The position numbers and the translations under genes were made by a program. A stretch of 64,000 nt of DNA, from assembly GCA_017540825.1 (NCBI GenBank), contig JAFYAH010000011.1, positions 1 through 64,000 of the forward strand, written 5' to 3'. Position 1 is the first letter of the stretch, and the number at the start of each line of letters is the position of its first letter. Origin of the DNA: Candidatus Methanomethylophilaceae archaeon (lineage in GTDB: Archaea; Thermoplasmatota; Thermoplasmata; Methanomassiliicoccales; Methanomethylophilaceae). The notes beneath the pieces are model-generated. The model made no database searches. It saw only the letters and a program-made list of their open reading frames with translations, and was not told the DNA's origin. Below are positions 17,567 through 26,883 of the stretch, in pieces.

Positions 17567-18013
17567 TCACCAGAGGCTCGACCTGTCGACGTTGCTGTTG
17601 ACCCTTCCGGGGGAGTCCAAGCCCTTGATGATAGGCATGAACACGGCTCCGGAGGACATGCCGGGGGTCTTGTTCAGGCCTATGATCTCCGGCTCGTGAT
17701 AGTTGGTTATGATGACCTGGTACCTCTGTACCTGGTCCTCGACCGAGATGCAGGGGTGCTCGGAAGATTTCAGTATGTCCAGGGTGACGTCGGCCAGCGC
17801 CTGTATCTCCTCCGGGGTGACGTCGTCGGAGAGATGGATGAAGAACGTGTGCTCCTCGGTGGTCCCGTTGAGCAGGTACGTGACCTCGGACTCGCCGACG
17901 ATCTTCTTGAACTTCTCCGGCTTCTCGCCTTCTCCTGCGAGGGCGATCATGCGCCTCTTCCAGGTCTCAGGGATGTCGATGTAGATCGCATCCTCTCCGA
18001 GTATCTTCCACAT
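17567..18013 (-). CDS. Conserved protein of unknown function
   Basis: A 148-residue soluble protein that I do not recognise. It has an N-terminal region WKILGEDAIYIDIPETW, a central alpha/beta stretch EEHTFFIHLSDDVTPEEIQALADVTLDIL, and a C-terminal segment with VIITNYHEPEIIGLNKTPG. No signal peptide, membrane segment or metal motif is seen. The pattern recalls small alpha/beta substrate-binding or chaperone-like domains, but nothing decides it. It converges on the ABC transporter and ends with TGA at 17567-17569. Confidence 0.7.
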   Translation of the reverse strand: MWKILGEDAIYIDIPETWKRRMIALAGEGEKPEKFKKIVGESEVTYLLNGTTEEHTFFIHLSDDVTPEEIQALADVTLDILKSSEHPCISVEDQVQRYQVIITNYHEPEIIGLNKTPGMSSGAVFMPIIKGLDSPGRVNSNVDRSSLW

Positions 18014-18218
18014 AAGGGCAGGAATGTCGGCTTTCCGTTAATATGTTCCTTCCGGAACTGCTGTCTTCGGCGGAACGCGACCTCTACAGACTTCATCCTG
18101 ACGCCGATGCCCATGCATATGCTGCTTTCCGACCCAGGCTCGGCGGCGCATTGTTTTCTGCCAATCATGCATCGAGCCCTCATGCTCGCGTATTAGGTTG
18201 GCATTCGTCGGATTCGGA

Positions 18219-19925
18219 TCGGCTGTCGGCCCAGGACCGTTCTCTCGGAGTGATCACCGCCACGCGTTTCCCGCTTATCCCTATGGCGATCCAAACCACA
18301 TTCTCGTCGCCTGGTTCGGAGGAATACCCCTTGTCATAGATCTGCCTGAGGGCTGTGGCGGCCGATGACGCAGGTGGCTTCGACCAGGAGGTTTTTATCT
18401 CCACGACGATGGCCGGATGCTTCGAGTCTCCCGGCACGAAGATGTCGCAGGCTCCGAGCCCTTTCGGAAACTCCTCGAACGCTTTCATTCCTGACGCGCG
18501 CATAGCGGAGCAGAGAGCGTTCTTGTACCTGTCGTGGGCCGCCTTGTCCGATGCCCTTCCCGACTCGCAGCCCCCCTTCCAGGTGCTGTCCATCGAGTGC
18601 CCGCCGAGTATGAACTGCAGGTCGTCGCGTATGGACTTCGCATCCCCTGTCAGCATGTGCGCCCTCAGCCCGATGCTCACGTCCGCCTCGCGTTCCGCAG
18701 CTTTGTCCACCAGAGATCTGAACGACATCGCGATCTCGCGGTTGACCATTGCGATATCATAGTCTCCGTCTTCCGACGGCTCCGCCCTGAGGTATCCGGC
18801 CATCACCAGATACGAGTACACGAGCTTGGGATCCGTGTCGGGCTCGAACAGGTCGGGATAGGCTATGGACCTTTCCAGCTCGGTCCTGATCCTGGATTCC
18901 GGGTTCTGGTACAGGCTCTTCAGCTCCTGCAGGGCGACCCCGTCTATCCTGGAGACGAGCTCTGAGGACAGTCCGCCGCCGGTGGAGCCGTCCCAGTAGC
19001 TCCTGGCAGGCTTGTTCTCATCGTTGGACCTGGACTGCAGGTACTTCACGACGCTGTAGGGGTTGTAGATGTCGGAACTTCCGAATTTGTATCCGTCGTA
19101 CCAGTCCCTTATCTCGCCCATCGTGGCAGGGTCGTCGTAGCCAGTATCCTTCAGGAGGTCTCCGACTTCCTGTTCGGTGAAGCCGAAGTGCTCGTTTCCC
19201 TCCATGCTGAGGACATCCATCACCTTGGGGTTGTTGAAGCTGCTCAGCATGCCGGCTTTCATGAGCGGCATGATCCCGGTGATGACTCCGGTGCGCATAT
19301 GGGCGTTGGTCTTGAACGTCTGCTCCATGAAAGGTCTGATTCTTTTGATCAGAATGTCGTATGCGTCTTCGGACGCTATGTTCTGGAATACGTGGTCGTA
19401 TTCGTCCACAAGGACGATCGTCCTGTTGCCATACGTCGAATCGAGGACCTCGCACATGTCCGCTATGGAGCTGTTGAGCCCCGACTCGCTGAGCTCCATG
19501 CGGGAGCATCTGTCCAAGAGGCGGACGCTGGCATCGGTGAGCGACTCGCGAGGGATGCTGTCGGCCACTCTGGATACGATCTCTTTCAGGCTGTCTTCTA
19601 AAGATAGCGGGGATGACGGCACAAGCCTGCTGAAGTCCATTCTTATCACAGGATAGGCGTTTTTGTGCCGACCGCATTCTTTGCATGATGATATTTTTGA
19701 GCCTTTGAATAAATCAGGCTTGTCTTTGTACTTCATGTTGAAGAAGTAGTCCAGCATGGAGAGGTTGATGCTCTTCCCGAACCTGCGCGGGCGAGTGTAA
19801 AGGAGAACCTGGCCTTCCGCCTTGCAGACGTCCCGGATCATCAGTGTCTTGTCGACGAAGTAGTATCCACCGGTGACCAGTGACCTGAAGTCGTATACTC
19901 CGTCAGGGTACATCTTCGTCATCAT
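18219..19925 (-). CDS. AAA-ATPase / PD-(D/E)XK nuclease-like protein; ends at CGA
   Basis: About 568 residues. The N-terminal AAA-ATPase-like domain has a P-loop variant TRPRRFGKSINLS near residue 46 and a Walker B VLVDEYDHVF near residue 165. The C-terminal part has CDIFVPG...IVVEIKTSW (Asp, then Glu-x-Lys) of the PD-(D/E)XK nuclease fold. This pair of domains defines a family expanded in gut anaerobes and often mobile; its role is unknown. The standard frame ends at 18180, but the first in-frame CGA, after ITPRERSWADS (18219-18221), fits the usual C-terminus. No CGA occurs earlier in the gene. A TATA-like CTTTATTAAG lies about 25 bases upstream. Confidence 0.85.
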
Positions 19926-20077
19926 GGCGAGGAATTCATCGTATCGCTTAATAAAGATGACGTGCAGAATTCAGCGTCTCCATGCGCACAATGAAAGGTT
20001 GAAGCCTGCCACGGACGGTCACCAGTCCCCCGTCGGTTCCGTGCATGAGGCCGACCTCACTGAACGCCCGTGGAACT

Positions 20078-20090
20078 TATTATATTATAA
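20078..20090 (+). promoter_or_regulatory. TATA box of trpS
   Basis: TATTATATTATAA is an isolated AT block in GC-rich sequence, centred about 25 bases before the trpS ATG at 20111. That spacing predicts transcription starting at or next to the start codon, so a leaderless or nearly leaderless trpS mRNA. Confidence 0.7.
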
Positions 20091-20110
20091 TTGAGACTAC
20101 GGCGGGCCAT

Positions 20111-21235
20111 ATGGCAGAGGAGTTCAAGGTCACGCCGTGGGAGGTCACCGGCGACATAGACTACGACAGGCTTCAGCAGCAGTTCGGGACCACCCCGGTC
20201 GACGACGCCCTCATTGCGAGGCTCGCGAAGTACGGCGACGTCCACCCTATGGTCAGGCGCGGGATCTTCTACTCACACAGGGACATGGTGCCCCTTCTGG
20301 ACCAGTACGACAAGGGCAACCGCTTCGTCCTCTACACCGGGAGGGGACCTTCCGGGAACACCCATCTCGGGCACATGATGCCGTGGATATTCAACAAGTG
20401 GGTGCAGGACACCTTCGGCGTGGAGATGCTCTTCCAGATGACGGACGACGAGAAGTTCCTCTTCAAGGAGAAGCTCGACCTCGAGGACACCTCCTCCATG
20501 GCGTACGAGAACGCCCTGGACTTCATCGCCCTGGGGTTCGACCCAAAGAAGACCAGGATAATCCTCAACACGAAGAACATCGACAAGCTGTATCCCATCG
20601 CCCTGAGGATCTCCAAGAGGGTGACCTTCAGCACCGCGAGGGCCGTGTTCGGGTTCGACGACTCCACCCACATCGGGCAGATCTTCTATACCACCCTCCA
20701 GTCCGTCCCTGCTTTCCTCCCGTCCGTGGAGGCCGGCAGGCAGGTCCCCGTCCTCATCCCGTGCGGTATAGACCAGGATCCCCACTTCAGGGTCACCCGC
20801 GACGTCGCCCCCGGCATGGGGTTCCCCAAGCCCTCTCTGTTCTACTGCAAGATGTTCCCCGGGCTCTCGGGAGCCGACAAGATGTCCTCCTCGGACGAGA
20901 ACGCGACGATATACACCACCGACACGCCCAAGGCGGTCAAGAAGAAGGTCGGGAGGGCGTTCACCGGGGGATGCGTCTCCGTGGAGGAGCAGAGGCAGAA
21001 GGGCGGCAACCCAGAGGTCTGCGCCGTGTTCAAGTACAACTACTATCTTTTCGAGAGCGACGATGCGAAGCTGAACGAGCTCGCCGAGAAGTGCCGCAAG
21101 GGGGAGATCCTGTGCGGGGAGTGCAAGATGTGCCTCACCGAGAAGATCAACGTGTTCCTGGAGGAGCACCAGGACAAGAGGGAGAAGGCGAAGGACGTCG
21201 TCGGCAGCATGACGTATGACGGTTTCGAGTGGTGA
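20111..21235 (+). CDS. trpS: Tryptophanyl-tRNA synthetase
   Basis: A 374-residue class I synthetase charging tRNA-Trp, of the archaeal/eukaryotic branch. The HIGH-type motif is GPSGNTHLGHMMPW (about residue 80) and the KMSKS-type motif is ADKMSSSDE (about residue 255). FQMTDDEKFLFKE and GIDQDPHFRVTRDVA are characteristic. I start at ATG 20111 because the TATA box lies about 25 bases upstream; a longer frame to 20045 would include the promoter. The end overlaps the ribosome binding site of pheS, so the two synthetase genes form an operon. Ends with TGA. Confidence 0.95.
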   Translation: MAEEFKVTPWEVTGDIDYDRLQQQFGTTPVDDALIARLAKYGDVHPMVRRGIFYSHRDMVPLLDQYDKGNRFVLYTGRGPSGNTHLGHMMPWIFNKWVQDTFGVEMLFQMTDDEKFLFKEKLDLEDTSSMAYENALDFIALGFDPKKTRIILNTKNIDKLYPIALRISKRVTFSTARAVFGFDDSTHIGQIFYTTLQSVPAFLPSVEAGRQVPVLIPCGIDQDPHFRVTRDVAPGMGFPKPSLFYCKMFPGLSGADKMSSSDENATIYTTDTPKAVKKKVGRAFTGGCVSVEEQRQKGGNPEVCAVFKYNYYLFESDDAKLNELAEKCRKGEILCGECKMCLTEKINVFLEEHQDKREKAKDVVGSMTYDGFEW

Positions 21236-21240
21236 TCACG

Positions 21241-22752
21241 ATGGAGTTTTCAGAGATGCTTGAGGGGCTCAGCTACAACGAGAAGAGGCTTCTGCTGGCG
21301 GCGGACGCCAGAGGCGGCAGGGCGCGCATCGCAGACCTGGTCTCGGAGGGGAGCTTCTCCCTCGAGGTCGAGGCGATGGGAGCGGCGTCCTGGCTGGAGT
21401 CCAAGGGGCTGGCCAGGCTGAGCGAGAGGTCGGAGAGGTTCTACGTCTCTCCCGGAGCCGTCGGCGAGCTTCCCGAGCGGACAGCCGTGAAGGCGATAGA
21501 CGCCGCAGGCGGAAGCATGGCCATGGACGCCCTGGCCGAAGCCATGCCCGGAGGCGCGGACAAGATCGCCGTGGGATGGCTCAAGAGGAAGGGGCTGGCG
21601 GACATAGCGAAGGAGGGCGACTCCAAGGTCCTCCGCCTCACCGTTAAAGGGCGCGACGCGCTTTCGCAGGAGATGCCCGACGAGGCCCTCCTCAGGAGGC
21701 TCGCCGGAGGCCCTGTGCCAGAGGCCGAGGCAGACAAGGCGCTGATCAAGGACCTGAAGGGCCGCCAGGGCATGGTCGCCGAGAAGGTCGTCACGGAGAG
21801 GTCCGTGGAGCTCACCGAGCTGGGGGTCAGAGCCGCCCGCTCCGGTCTGGAGATTAAGCCACAGGTCACGGACGTCACCGACCGCATGATACAGAGCGGC
21901 GAGTGGAAGGGCGCGGAGATGAGGAAGTATGACGTGCAGACGTTCGTGCCCCCGGCGGTGCCGGCCAAGAAGCATCCCCTCACCAGGCTGAGCGCCCAGG
22001 TCAGGAGGATCTTCACCGACATGGGGTTCGAGGAGATGTCCTCCGAGTACGTGCAGCCGGCGTTCTGGAACCTGGACATCCTCTACACGCCGCAGGACCA
22101 TCCCGCCAGGGACCTCCAGGACACGTTCTACCTCGAGCACCCCGCGAGCATCCGCGTAGAGGACGAGGGCCTCGTGGCCAAGGTCAGGAGCATCCACGAG
22201 GACGGGGGCGACACCGGGTCCACCGGCTGGGGCGGGAAGTGGTCCAGGGAGAGGGCCGAGGCCGCCCTCCTGAGGACGCACAGCACCGTCAGCAGCATCA
22301 AGTACATCGCCGAGCACCCCGACGCCCCCCGCAAGGCGTTCTCGATATCGCGCATATTCAGGAAGGAGTCCATCGACGCCACCCATCTCCCGGAGTTCAC
22401 CCAGATCGAGGGGATAGTCATGGACGAGCATGCCAACTTCGACATGCTCATCACCCTCATCAGGGAGTTCTACGCCAGGATGGGGTTCGACAGGATACGC
22501 ATCCGCCCCGCCTACTTCCCGTACACCGAGCCCTCCCTGGAGCTGGAGGTCTTCTTCAACGGGAAGTGGATGGAGCTGGGCGGAGCCGGGATGTTCCGGC
22601 CCGAGGTCCTCGCCCCGCTCGGGGTGGAGACGCCTGTGCTGGCTTGGGGGTTCGGGTTCGAGAGGCTGGCGATGCTCAAGTGGGACATCAAGGACATCAG
22701 GGAGCTCTACATCTCCGACCTGGACATCCTCAAGGGCAGCACGGTCCTCTGA
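21241..22752 (+). CDS. pheS: Phenylalanyl-tRNA synthetase alpha subunit
   Basis: A 503-residue class II synthetase subunit with an N-terminal winged-helix region (residues ~1-200), as in archaeal/eukaryotic PheS, and a catalytic domain from about residue 240. Class II motif 2 is FSISRIFRKESIDATHLPEFTQIEG; motif 3 is LAWGFGFERLAMLKW. The GGTGATC just before ATG 21241 favours this start over GTG 21229 or 21232. Ends with TGA at 22750-22752, directly abutting the CGA of the convergent regulator gene. pheT is not in the window. Confidence 0.95.
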   Translation: MEFSEMLEGLSYNEKRLLLAADARGGRARIADLVSEGSFSLEVEAMGAASWLESKGLARLSERSERFYVSPGAVGELPERTAVKAIDAAGGSMAMDALAEAMPGGADKIAVGWLKRKGLADIAKEGDSKVLRLTVKGRDALSQEMPDEALLRRLAGGPVPEAEADKALIKDLKGRQGMVAEKVVTERSVELTELGVRAARSGLEIKPQVTDVTDRMIQSGEWKGAEMRKYDVQTFVPPAVPAKKHPLTRLSAQVRRIFTDMGFEEMSSEYVQPAFWNLDILYTPQDHPARDLQDTFYLEHPASIRVEDEGLVAKVRSIHEDGGDTGSTGWGGKWSRERAEAALLRTHSTVSSIKYIAEHPDAPRKAFSISRIFRKESIDATHLPEFTQIEGIVMDEHANFDMLITLIREFYARMGFDRIRIRPAYFPYTEPSLELEVFFNGKWMELGGAGMFRPEVLAPLGVETPVLAWGFGFERLAMLKWDIKDIRELYISDLDILKGSTVL

Positions 22753-23910
22753 TCGGGCCTGCCCGTCTTTCCTAGTGGCCCTCGCAGCCTCTTCCAGAGC
22801 GGAGGCCCTCTCGCTCCTCCCCAGGGCCTTGTCGGCCAGGGCCTCCTGCTCCATCACCTCGTCCAGCCTGAACAGGCACCCTGACTCCATCATCCTGCGC
22901 CTGGACATCCTCAGGTACACCAGCGCCTCCTCCGGCCTGCCTGCGGCCAGCATGCACTTCCCCAGCGCGAGCGAGGAGCCGCTGTCCTCGGAGTAGCAGC
23001 CCAGGGCGACGTCCAGCGCCTCGTCCGTCATCCCCTCCGCGAGCAGCACCTCCGCCGACATGGCCTTCGCCCTGTCCCCGTCGCCCGCGGTCCTCATGGC
23101 CGCCCTGGCGCTGCTCGTGTCGCCCATGCGGAGGGCCAGGAGAGCGGTCGCCAGGGAGAGCTCCTCGTCCCCCGTTCTCTCGCACAGCCCCAGCATGGTC
23201 TCCATGATGCCGGCGTCCCGGGAGTCCGCTACGGCGAAGCGGTACTCGGAGGTGAGCTTCGCCGCTTCACGGAGGCGCCCGGAATGCAGGAGGTGGTGCA
23301 GTCTCTCGGGGAGGTCCTCCCAGCTGCTCTGGTACACGTCCGCCGCGGCGCTGTGCCACCTCTCCATCTCCCCTTCCTTCGCGGTGCCGAGGAACCTTTC
23401 GCGGGCGTCCGGCCTCAGGGACAGGTTGCCCTTCCCGTCGAACGGCATCCCGTACATCCCCCTGATCCCCAGCGCCTGCCGCTTGGCCGGGCGTCTCAGC
23501 ACGCACAGCATCCCTGCCACGTCCCTCTCCTCCGGAGGCATGGCGCGCATCATGTCCGCGCTCATGCGGTTGAACGGATGGTGGAGAGCGAGCTCGGAGC
23601 GGGGGACGCCGGAGGACTCCAGGCCGTCGAGGAAGGCGTTCATGACCTCAGTCCCATGCTCCGACAGGAGGTAGATCTTCTTCTTCACCTTGCAGCTGGA
23701 GCGGCTGACGCGGGACAGCCCTGTCAGCACCTCTCCGGCCTTCTCCATCCTTATGAGGGTGGTGCAGGCGTGGGAGCGGGTTATCCCTAGGGCGGCCGCG
23801 ATGCCGTCCTGGGTTATGTCCTCCGGCGCGCCGTACTCCATGTTCACGTCCAGGTTGCTGAACCTGGCCAGGTGCAGCATGATGTGCTGGCGGGTGTTGA
23901 ACTCGTACAT
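22753..23910 (-). CDS. Winged-helix regulator with TPR-like C-terminal region; ends at CGA
   Basis: A 385-residue protein. The N-terminus (GAPEDITQDGIAAALGITRSHA, then IRMEKAGEVLTGL) is a MarR/winged-helix DNA-binding domain. Residues ~200-380 are alpha-helical with repeated A/L-rich pairs (LSLATALLALRMGDTSSARAAM, DEALDVALGCYSE, ALGKCMLAAGRPEEAL), like TPR units. I start at ATG 23910, after a TATA-like GGTTATTTCC about 25 bases upstream. No standard stop exists: the frame would remain open for 500 codons antisense to pheS. The first and only in-frame CGA (22753-22755) touches the pheS stop and gives a sensible end, EEAARATRKDGQA. Its DNA target is unknown. Confidence 0.75.
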
Positions 23911-23989
23911 GCACGGGTGCTGTCCTGAGCGGAAATAACCGATGTCGGCTCTGAATAAGGTTGTTAAACGGGACCGCCATGCGGGAGGC

Positions 23990-24835
23990 ATGTCCAGGCT
24001 CCTGATATGCTCCGAGGTCGATCTCCCGTCCGTCAACATGAGGTCTCGCCTCCTCGCGAAGGGAGGATGGGAGGACATCGGGGACGACAGGGAATGCGCC
24101 TATATGGCGAAGGGGGACGCGGTCCTGATGTCGATGCCCGACATGCACATCCGCCACGAGCTCCCCGACGAGCAGGCCGAGAGGTTCGGGGTCAGGGTGG
24201 ACGACATAGTGGTGATGTCAAAACACTCGGCTAAGAGCGGCATGCCGGCGCTCACGGCCCATCCCATAGGGAACTATCACGAGAACCAGTACGGGGGGCT
24301 CGCGGAGACCCTCGCGCCCGCATCTCCCGCCCTAATGACAGACGCCTTGAGGCGCATCGTCAGGTACAACCCGGAGGAGGGCGTCCAGACGTGCTTCGAG
24401 GTCACGCACCACGGGCCGTTCGCGAGGAAGCCGATATTCTACATCGAGATAGGCAGCGACGAGTCCAACTGGGGGAACATGACGGCCGCTGAGACATTGG
24501 CCAACGTGATAGCGGACCTGGAGCCCGACGACGGAGCCATCAGGCTGGTGGGCGTGGGAGGCGGGCATTACGCGCCTCGCTTCTCCGAGGTCGCGCTGAG
24601 GTACAGGGCGTCCTTCGGCCACATGCTGCCCAACTACCAGATGGAGGGCCGCGACGACGAGGACATAGTCAGGATGATGAGGGCCGCATGCGAGGCGACC
24701 GGAACGAAGACGGTGTACCTCCACAGGAAGTCTATGAAGAAGCCGGAGGAGAGGCGCATCTCGGGCCTCATATCCTCCGCAGGGCTGGAGCAGGTACAGT
24801 CCGCCGATCTGGAGCCGCTCGGTGGGAGTCCACGA
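23990..24835 (+). CDS. dtdA: D-aminoacyl-tRNA deacylase, archaeal type; ends at CGA
   Basis: A 281-residue DTD2/DtdA enzyme, which removes D-amino acids from mischarged tRNA. Family motifs are HPIGNYHENQYGG, the FEVTHHGPFARKPIFYIEIGSDE block (about residues 115-140) and VGVGGGHYAPRFSEVALR. ATG 23990 is chosen because GGAGG lies 6 bases upstream; a frame to 23942 exists. The first in-frame CGA (24833-24835) comes after LEPLGGSP; a standard TGA follows four codons later at 24847, so the end is less certain than for other CGA genes. Convergent with pyrH, overlapping it by 17 bases. Confidence 0.9.
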
Positions 24836-25502
24836 ACGTCCCTTTGATCTCCTTGCCGAGGATGGCGTTGCGAAGCTCTTCGATGTCGCGGCCGTCCACG
24901 ATGAGGATGTCTATCTTGCTCTCTCTGGCGATCTTGATCCCAAGCGGGTCGAACACGCCTGAGCTGGAAGCGTGATGCTCGTCGTAGACGATGTCGTCCA
25001 GCTCGTCTATGGTCATCCTGCTTATCTTCTTCGCGTTCGGGTCCTTCCGAGGGTCCGCGGTGTACACCCCGTCCACAGCGGTGGCGTTTATCATGCGGCT
25101 GGCCCCGAGGGCCCTGGCGACCATCGCCGTGACGGCGTCCGTGGTGTGCCCCGGCTCGGTCCCTCCCATGACGGAGATGCGCCTCCCGTCGTTGACCAGG
25201 TCCTCGGGACGCCTGTGGACGTCGTCGGGCATGTCCCCCAGCGCCAGTGCCAGGAGCTGCGCGTTCATGCGGGTGGCGGCTATCCCCAGGATGTCCTGCT
25301 CGTAGTCCCCGCCTCCAAGCTCCTTCGCGATCCCGGCGTAGTACCTCGCGGTCTTCCCTCCGCCGCATATCACGGCGAGCCTGGCGTCCTTGGAAACCTC
25401 CTTGAGCATTGCTGCCAGGCGCAGGATGTACTCGGAATCGTTCTCTCCCGGAACGAGGACTGATCCTCCTATCGACACTACGACGCTGTCCGTTGCGACC
25501 AC
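24819..25502 (-). CDS. pyrH: Uridylate kinase; ends at CGA
   Basis: A 227-residue UMP kinase of the amino-acid-kinase fold, making UDP for pyrimidine nucleotides. Motifs: VVVSIGGSVLVPGEND at the N-terminus, VICGGGKTARYYA, VMGGTEPGHTTDAVTA and AVDGVYTADPRKDPNAKKI. GTG 25502 is the start, six bases after GGAGG. With standard stops the frame runs to 24768 and adds a tail SHRAAPDRRTVPAPALRRI that no kinase has; ending at the CGA (24819-24821) after GTFVDSH gives the length near 225 normal for archaeal PyrH. This gene is one of the clearest cases for CGA termination. Confidence 0.92.
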
Positions 25503-25595
25503 CTTTCCTCCCCATGGCGACGCCGTTGTTAAATGTTTACGCGGAGGAACTGGCCAGGCGGCCGGCGTGCTGCGCGACACTGTGCCCTCAAGCCA

Positions 25596-25608
25596 ATTTA
25601 TTTATAAG
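25596..25608 (+). promoter_or_regulatory. TATA box of prf1
   Basis: ATTTATTTATAAG is an AT block upstream of the release factor gene. Transcription should begin about 25 bases downstream, near 25630, leaving a 20-base leader that holds the AAGGTGATAG ribosome binding site before ATG 25651. Confidence 0.65.
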
Positions 25609-25650
25609 TAATCCCGATGTGAAGTCTTCAGAAACCACGAAGGTGATAGA

Positions 25651-26883
25651 ATGGGAGAAACCAATTCAGAGGACAAAGCGAGATATGATTTCAAGAAGGA
25701 CATGCAGGAGATCACGAAGTACCGCGGGAGGGGAACCGAGCTGATCTCCGTCTACATCCCGGAGAACAAGCAGATCTCCGAGGTCATGGCCTACCTGAGG
25801 AGCGAGCAGTCGCAGGCGTCCAACATCAAGTCCAAGACGACGATGAAGAACGTCACCAGCGCCATCGACTCCATCGCCGCTCGACTCAAGACCTTCAAGG
25901 CGCCCCCGAAAGACGGGATGGTCATCTTCTGCGGCGAGGTCCCTCGCGCTGGGGACCAGACCAAGATGGTGCAGTACGTCATCTACCCCCCTGAGCCGAT
26001 CACGGCCTTCATGTACAGGTGCGACTCCCAATTCTTCACGGACCCCCTGGACTCGATGCTCCTGGACAAGACGAGCTATGGGCTCATCACCATAGACAGG
26101 TCCGAGGCAACCATAGGCATCCTGTCAGGGAGCAGGATACAGGTGCTGAAGCACTTCGACTCCCTGGTCCCCAGCAAGCACCACCAGGGAGGCCAGTCCT
26201 CGGTCCGTTTCGAGAGGCTGATCGAGATCGCCGCGCACGAGTTCTTCGTCAAGGTCGCGGACAACGCCAACGAGGTGTTCCTCAACAGGCCGGAGCTCGT
26301 CGGGATACTCATAGGAGGGCCCGGAGCGACAAAGGACTTCTTCGTCAAGGAGGAGTTCATGCACCACGAGCTCAGGAAGAAGATAGTCTCCCCGCTGGTG
26401 GACACCGGCTACACGGACGAGTCCGGCCTCAGGGAGCTCGTGGAGAACGCCAAGGACATCATCGTCGACATCCAGCTCACCAAGGAGAAGATGTACATGC
26501 AGAGGCTCTTCACCGAGATCAGGAAGGCCGACGGAGGCCTCTCCTGCTACGGCGAGGACGAGGTCAGGACCGCCACGGACATGGGAGCGGTCGACATCCT
26601 CCTTCTCTCCGAGTCCCTCAAGAAGAAGCGCATAACGATACAGTGCCAGTCCGGGCACACCCACGAGCTGACGGTGGACGACGACGAGAGCAGGTTCCCC
26701 TGCCCCGAATGCGGAGGCAGCACGTCCATAGTCAAGGACGAGGACCTCATCGACGACTTCTTCCTCAGGGCGGACGCGTTCAACAGCCGCGTCCAGATAA
26801 TATCCCCCGACTCCGAGGAGGGCGACATGCTCGTGAAGGCCTTCGGCGGGATAGCCGCTCTGCTGAGATACAAGGTGAATTGA
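25651..26883 (+). CDS. prf1: Peptide chain release factor aRF1
   Basis: A 410-residue class I release factor of the eRF1/aRF1 family. Stop-codon recognition elements are present: NIKS at residues 58-61 and YRCDSQF (YxCxxxF) at 122-128. The hydrolysis motif GGQ is at 180-182, and a C-terminal zinc ribbon with CPECGG follows. Codon 78 (25882-25884), encoding the Arg of AARLK that aligns with the conserved RLK of eRF1, is CGA. This is one of only two CGA codons found inside gene bodies of the window, in the very gene that reads stop codons. Adjacent to argS with no gap. Ends with TGA. Confidence 0.97.
   Translation: MGETNSEDKARYDFKKDMQEITKYRGRGTELISVYIPENKQISEVMAYLRSEQSQASNIKSKTTMKNVTSAIDSIAARLKTFKAPPKDGMVIFCGEVPRAGDQTKMVQYVIYPPEPITAFMYRCDSQFFTDPLDSMLLDKTSYGLITIDRSEATIGILSGSRIQVLKHFDSLVPSKHHQGGQSSVRFERLIEIAAHEFFVKVADNANEVFLNRPELVGILIGGPGATKDFFVKEEFMHHELRKKIVSPLVDTGYTDESGLRELVENAKDIIVDIQLTKEKMYMQRLFTEIRKADGGLSCYGEDEVRTATDMGAVDILLLSESLKKKRITIQCQSGHTHELTVDDDESRFPCPECGGSTSIVKDEDLIDDFFLRADAFNSRVQIISPDSEEGDMLVKAFGGIAALLRYKVN

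Noticed and set aside
18014-18218. Possible small gene between the 148-residue protein and the AAA-ATPase
   Set aside because: Open frames here are short, lack ribosome binding sites and have no protein-like sequence; the region is likely the promoter of the minus-strand gene plus the ATPase 3' flank.
21250-22750. Long open frame antisense to pheS, continuous with the winged-helix regulator
   Set aside because: Its sequence mirrors pheS codon structure and has no protein-like features; pheS is certain. I end the regulator at the CGA at 22753.
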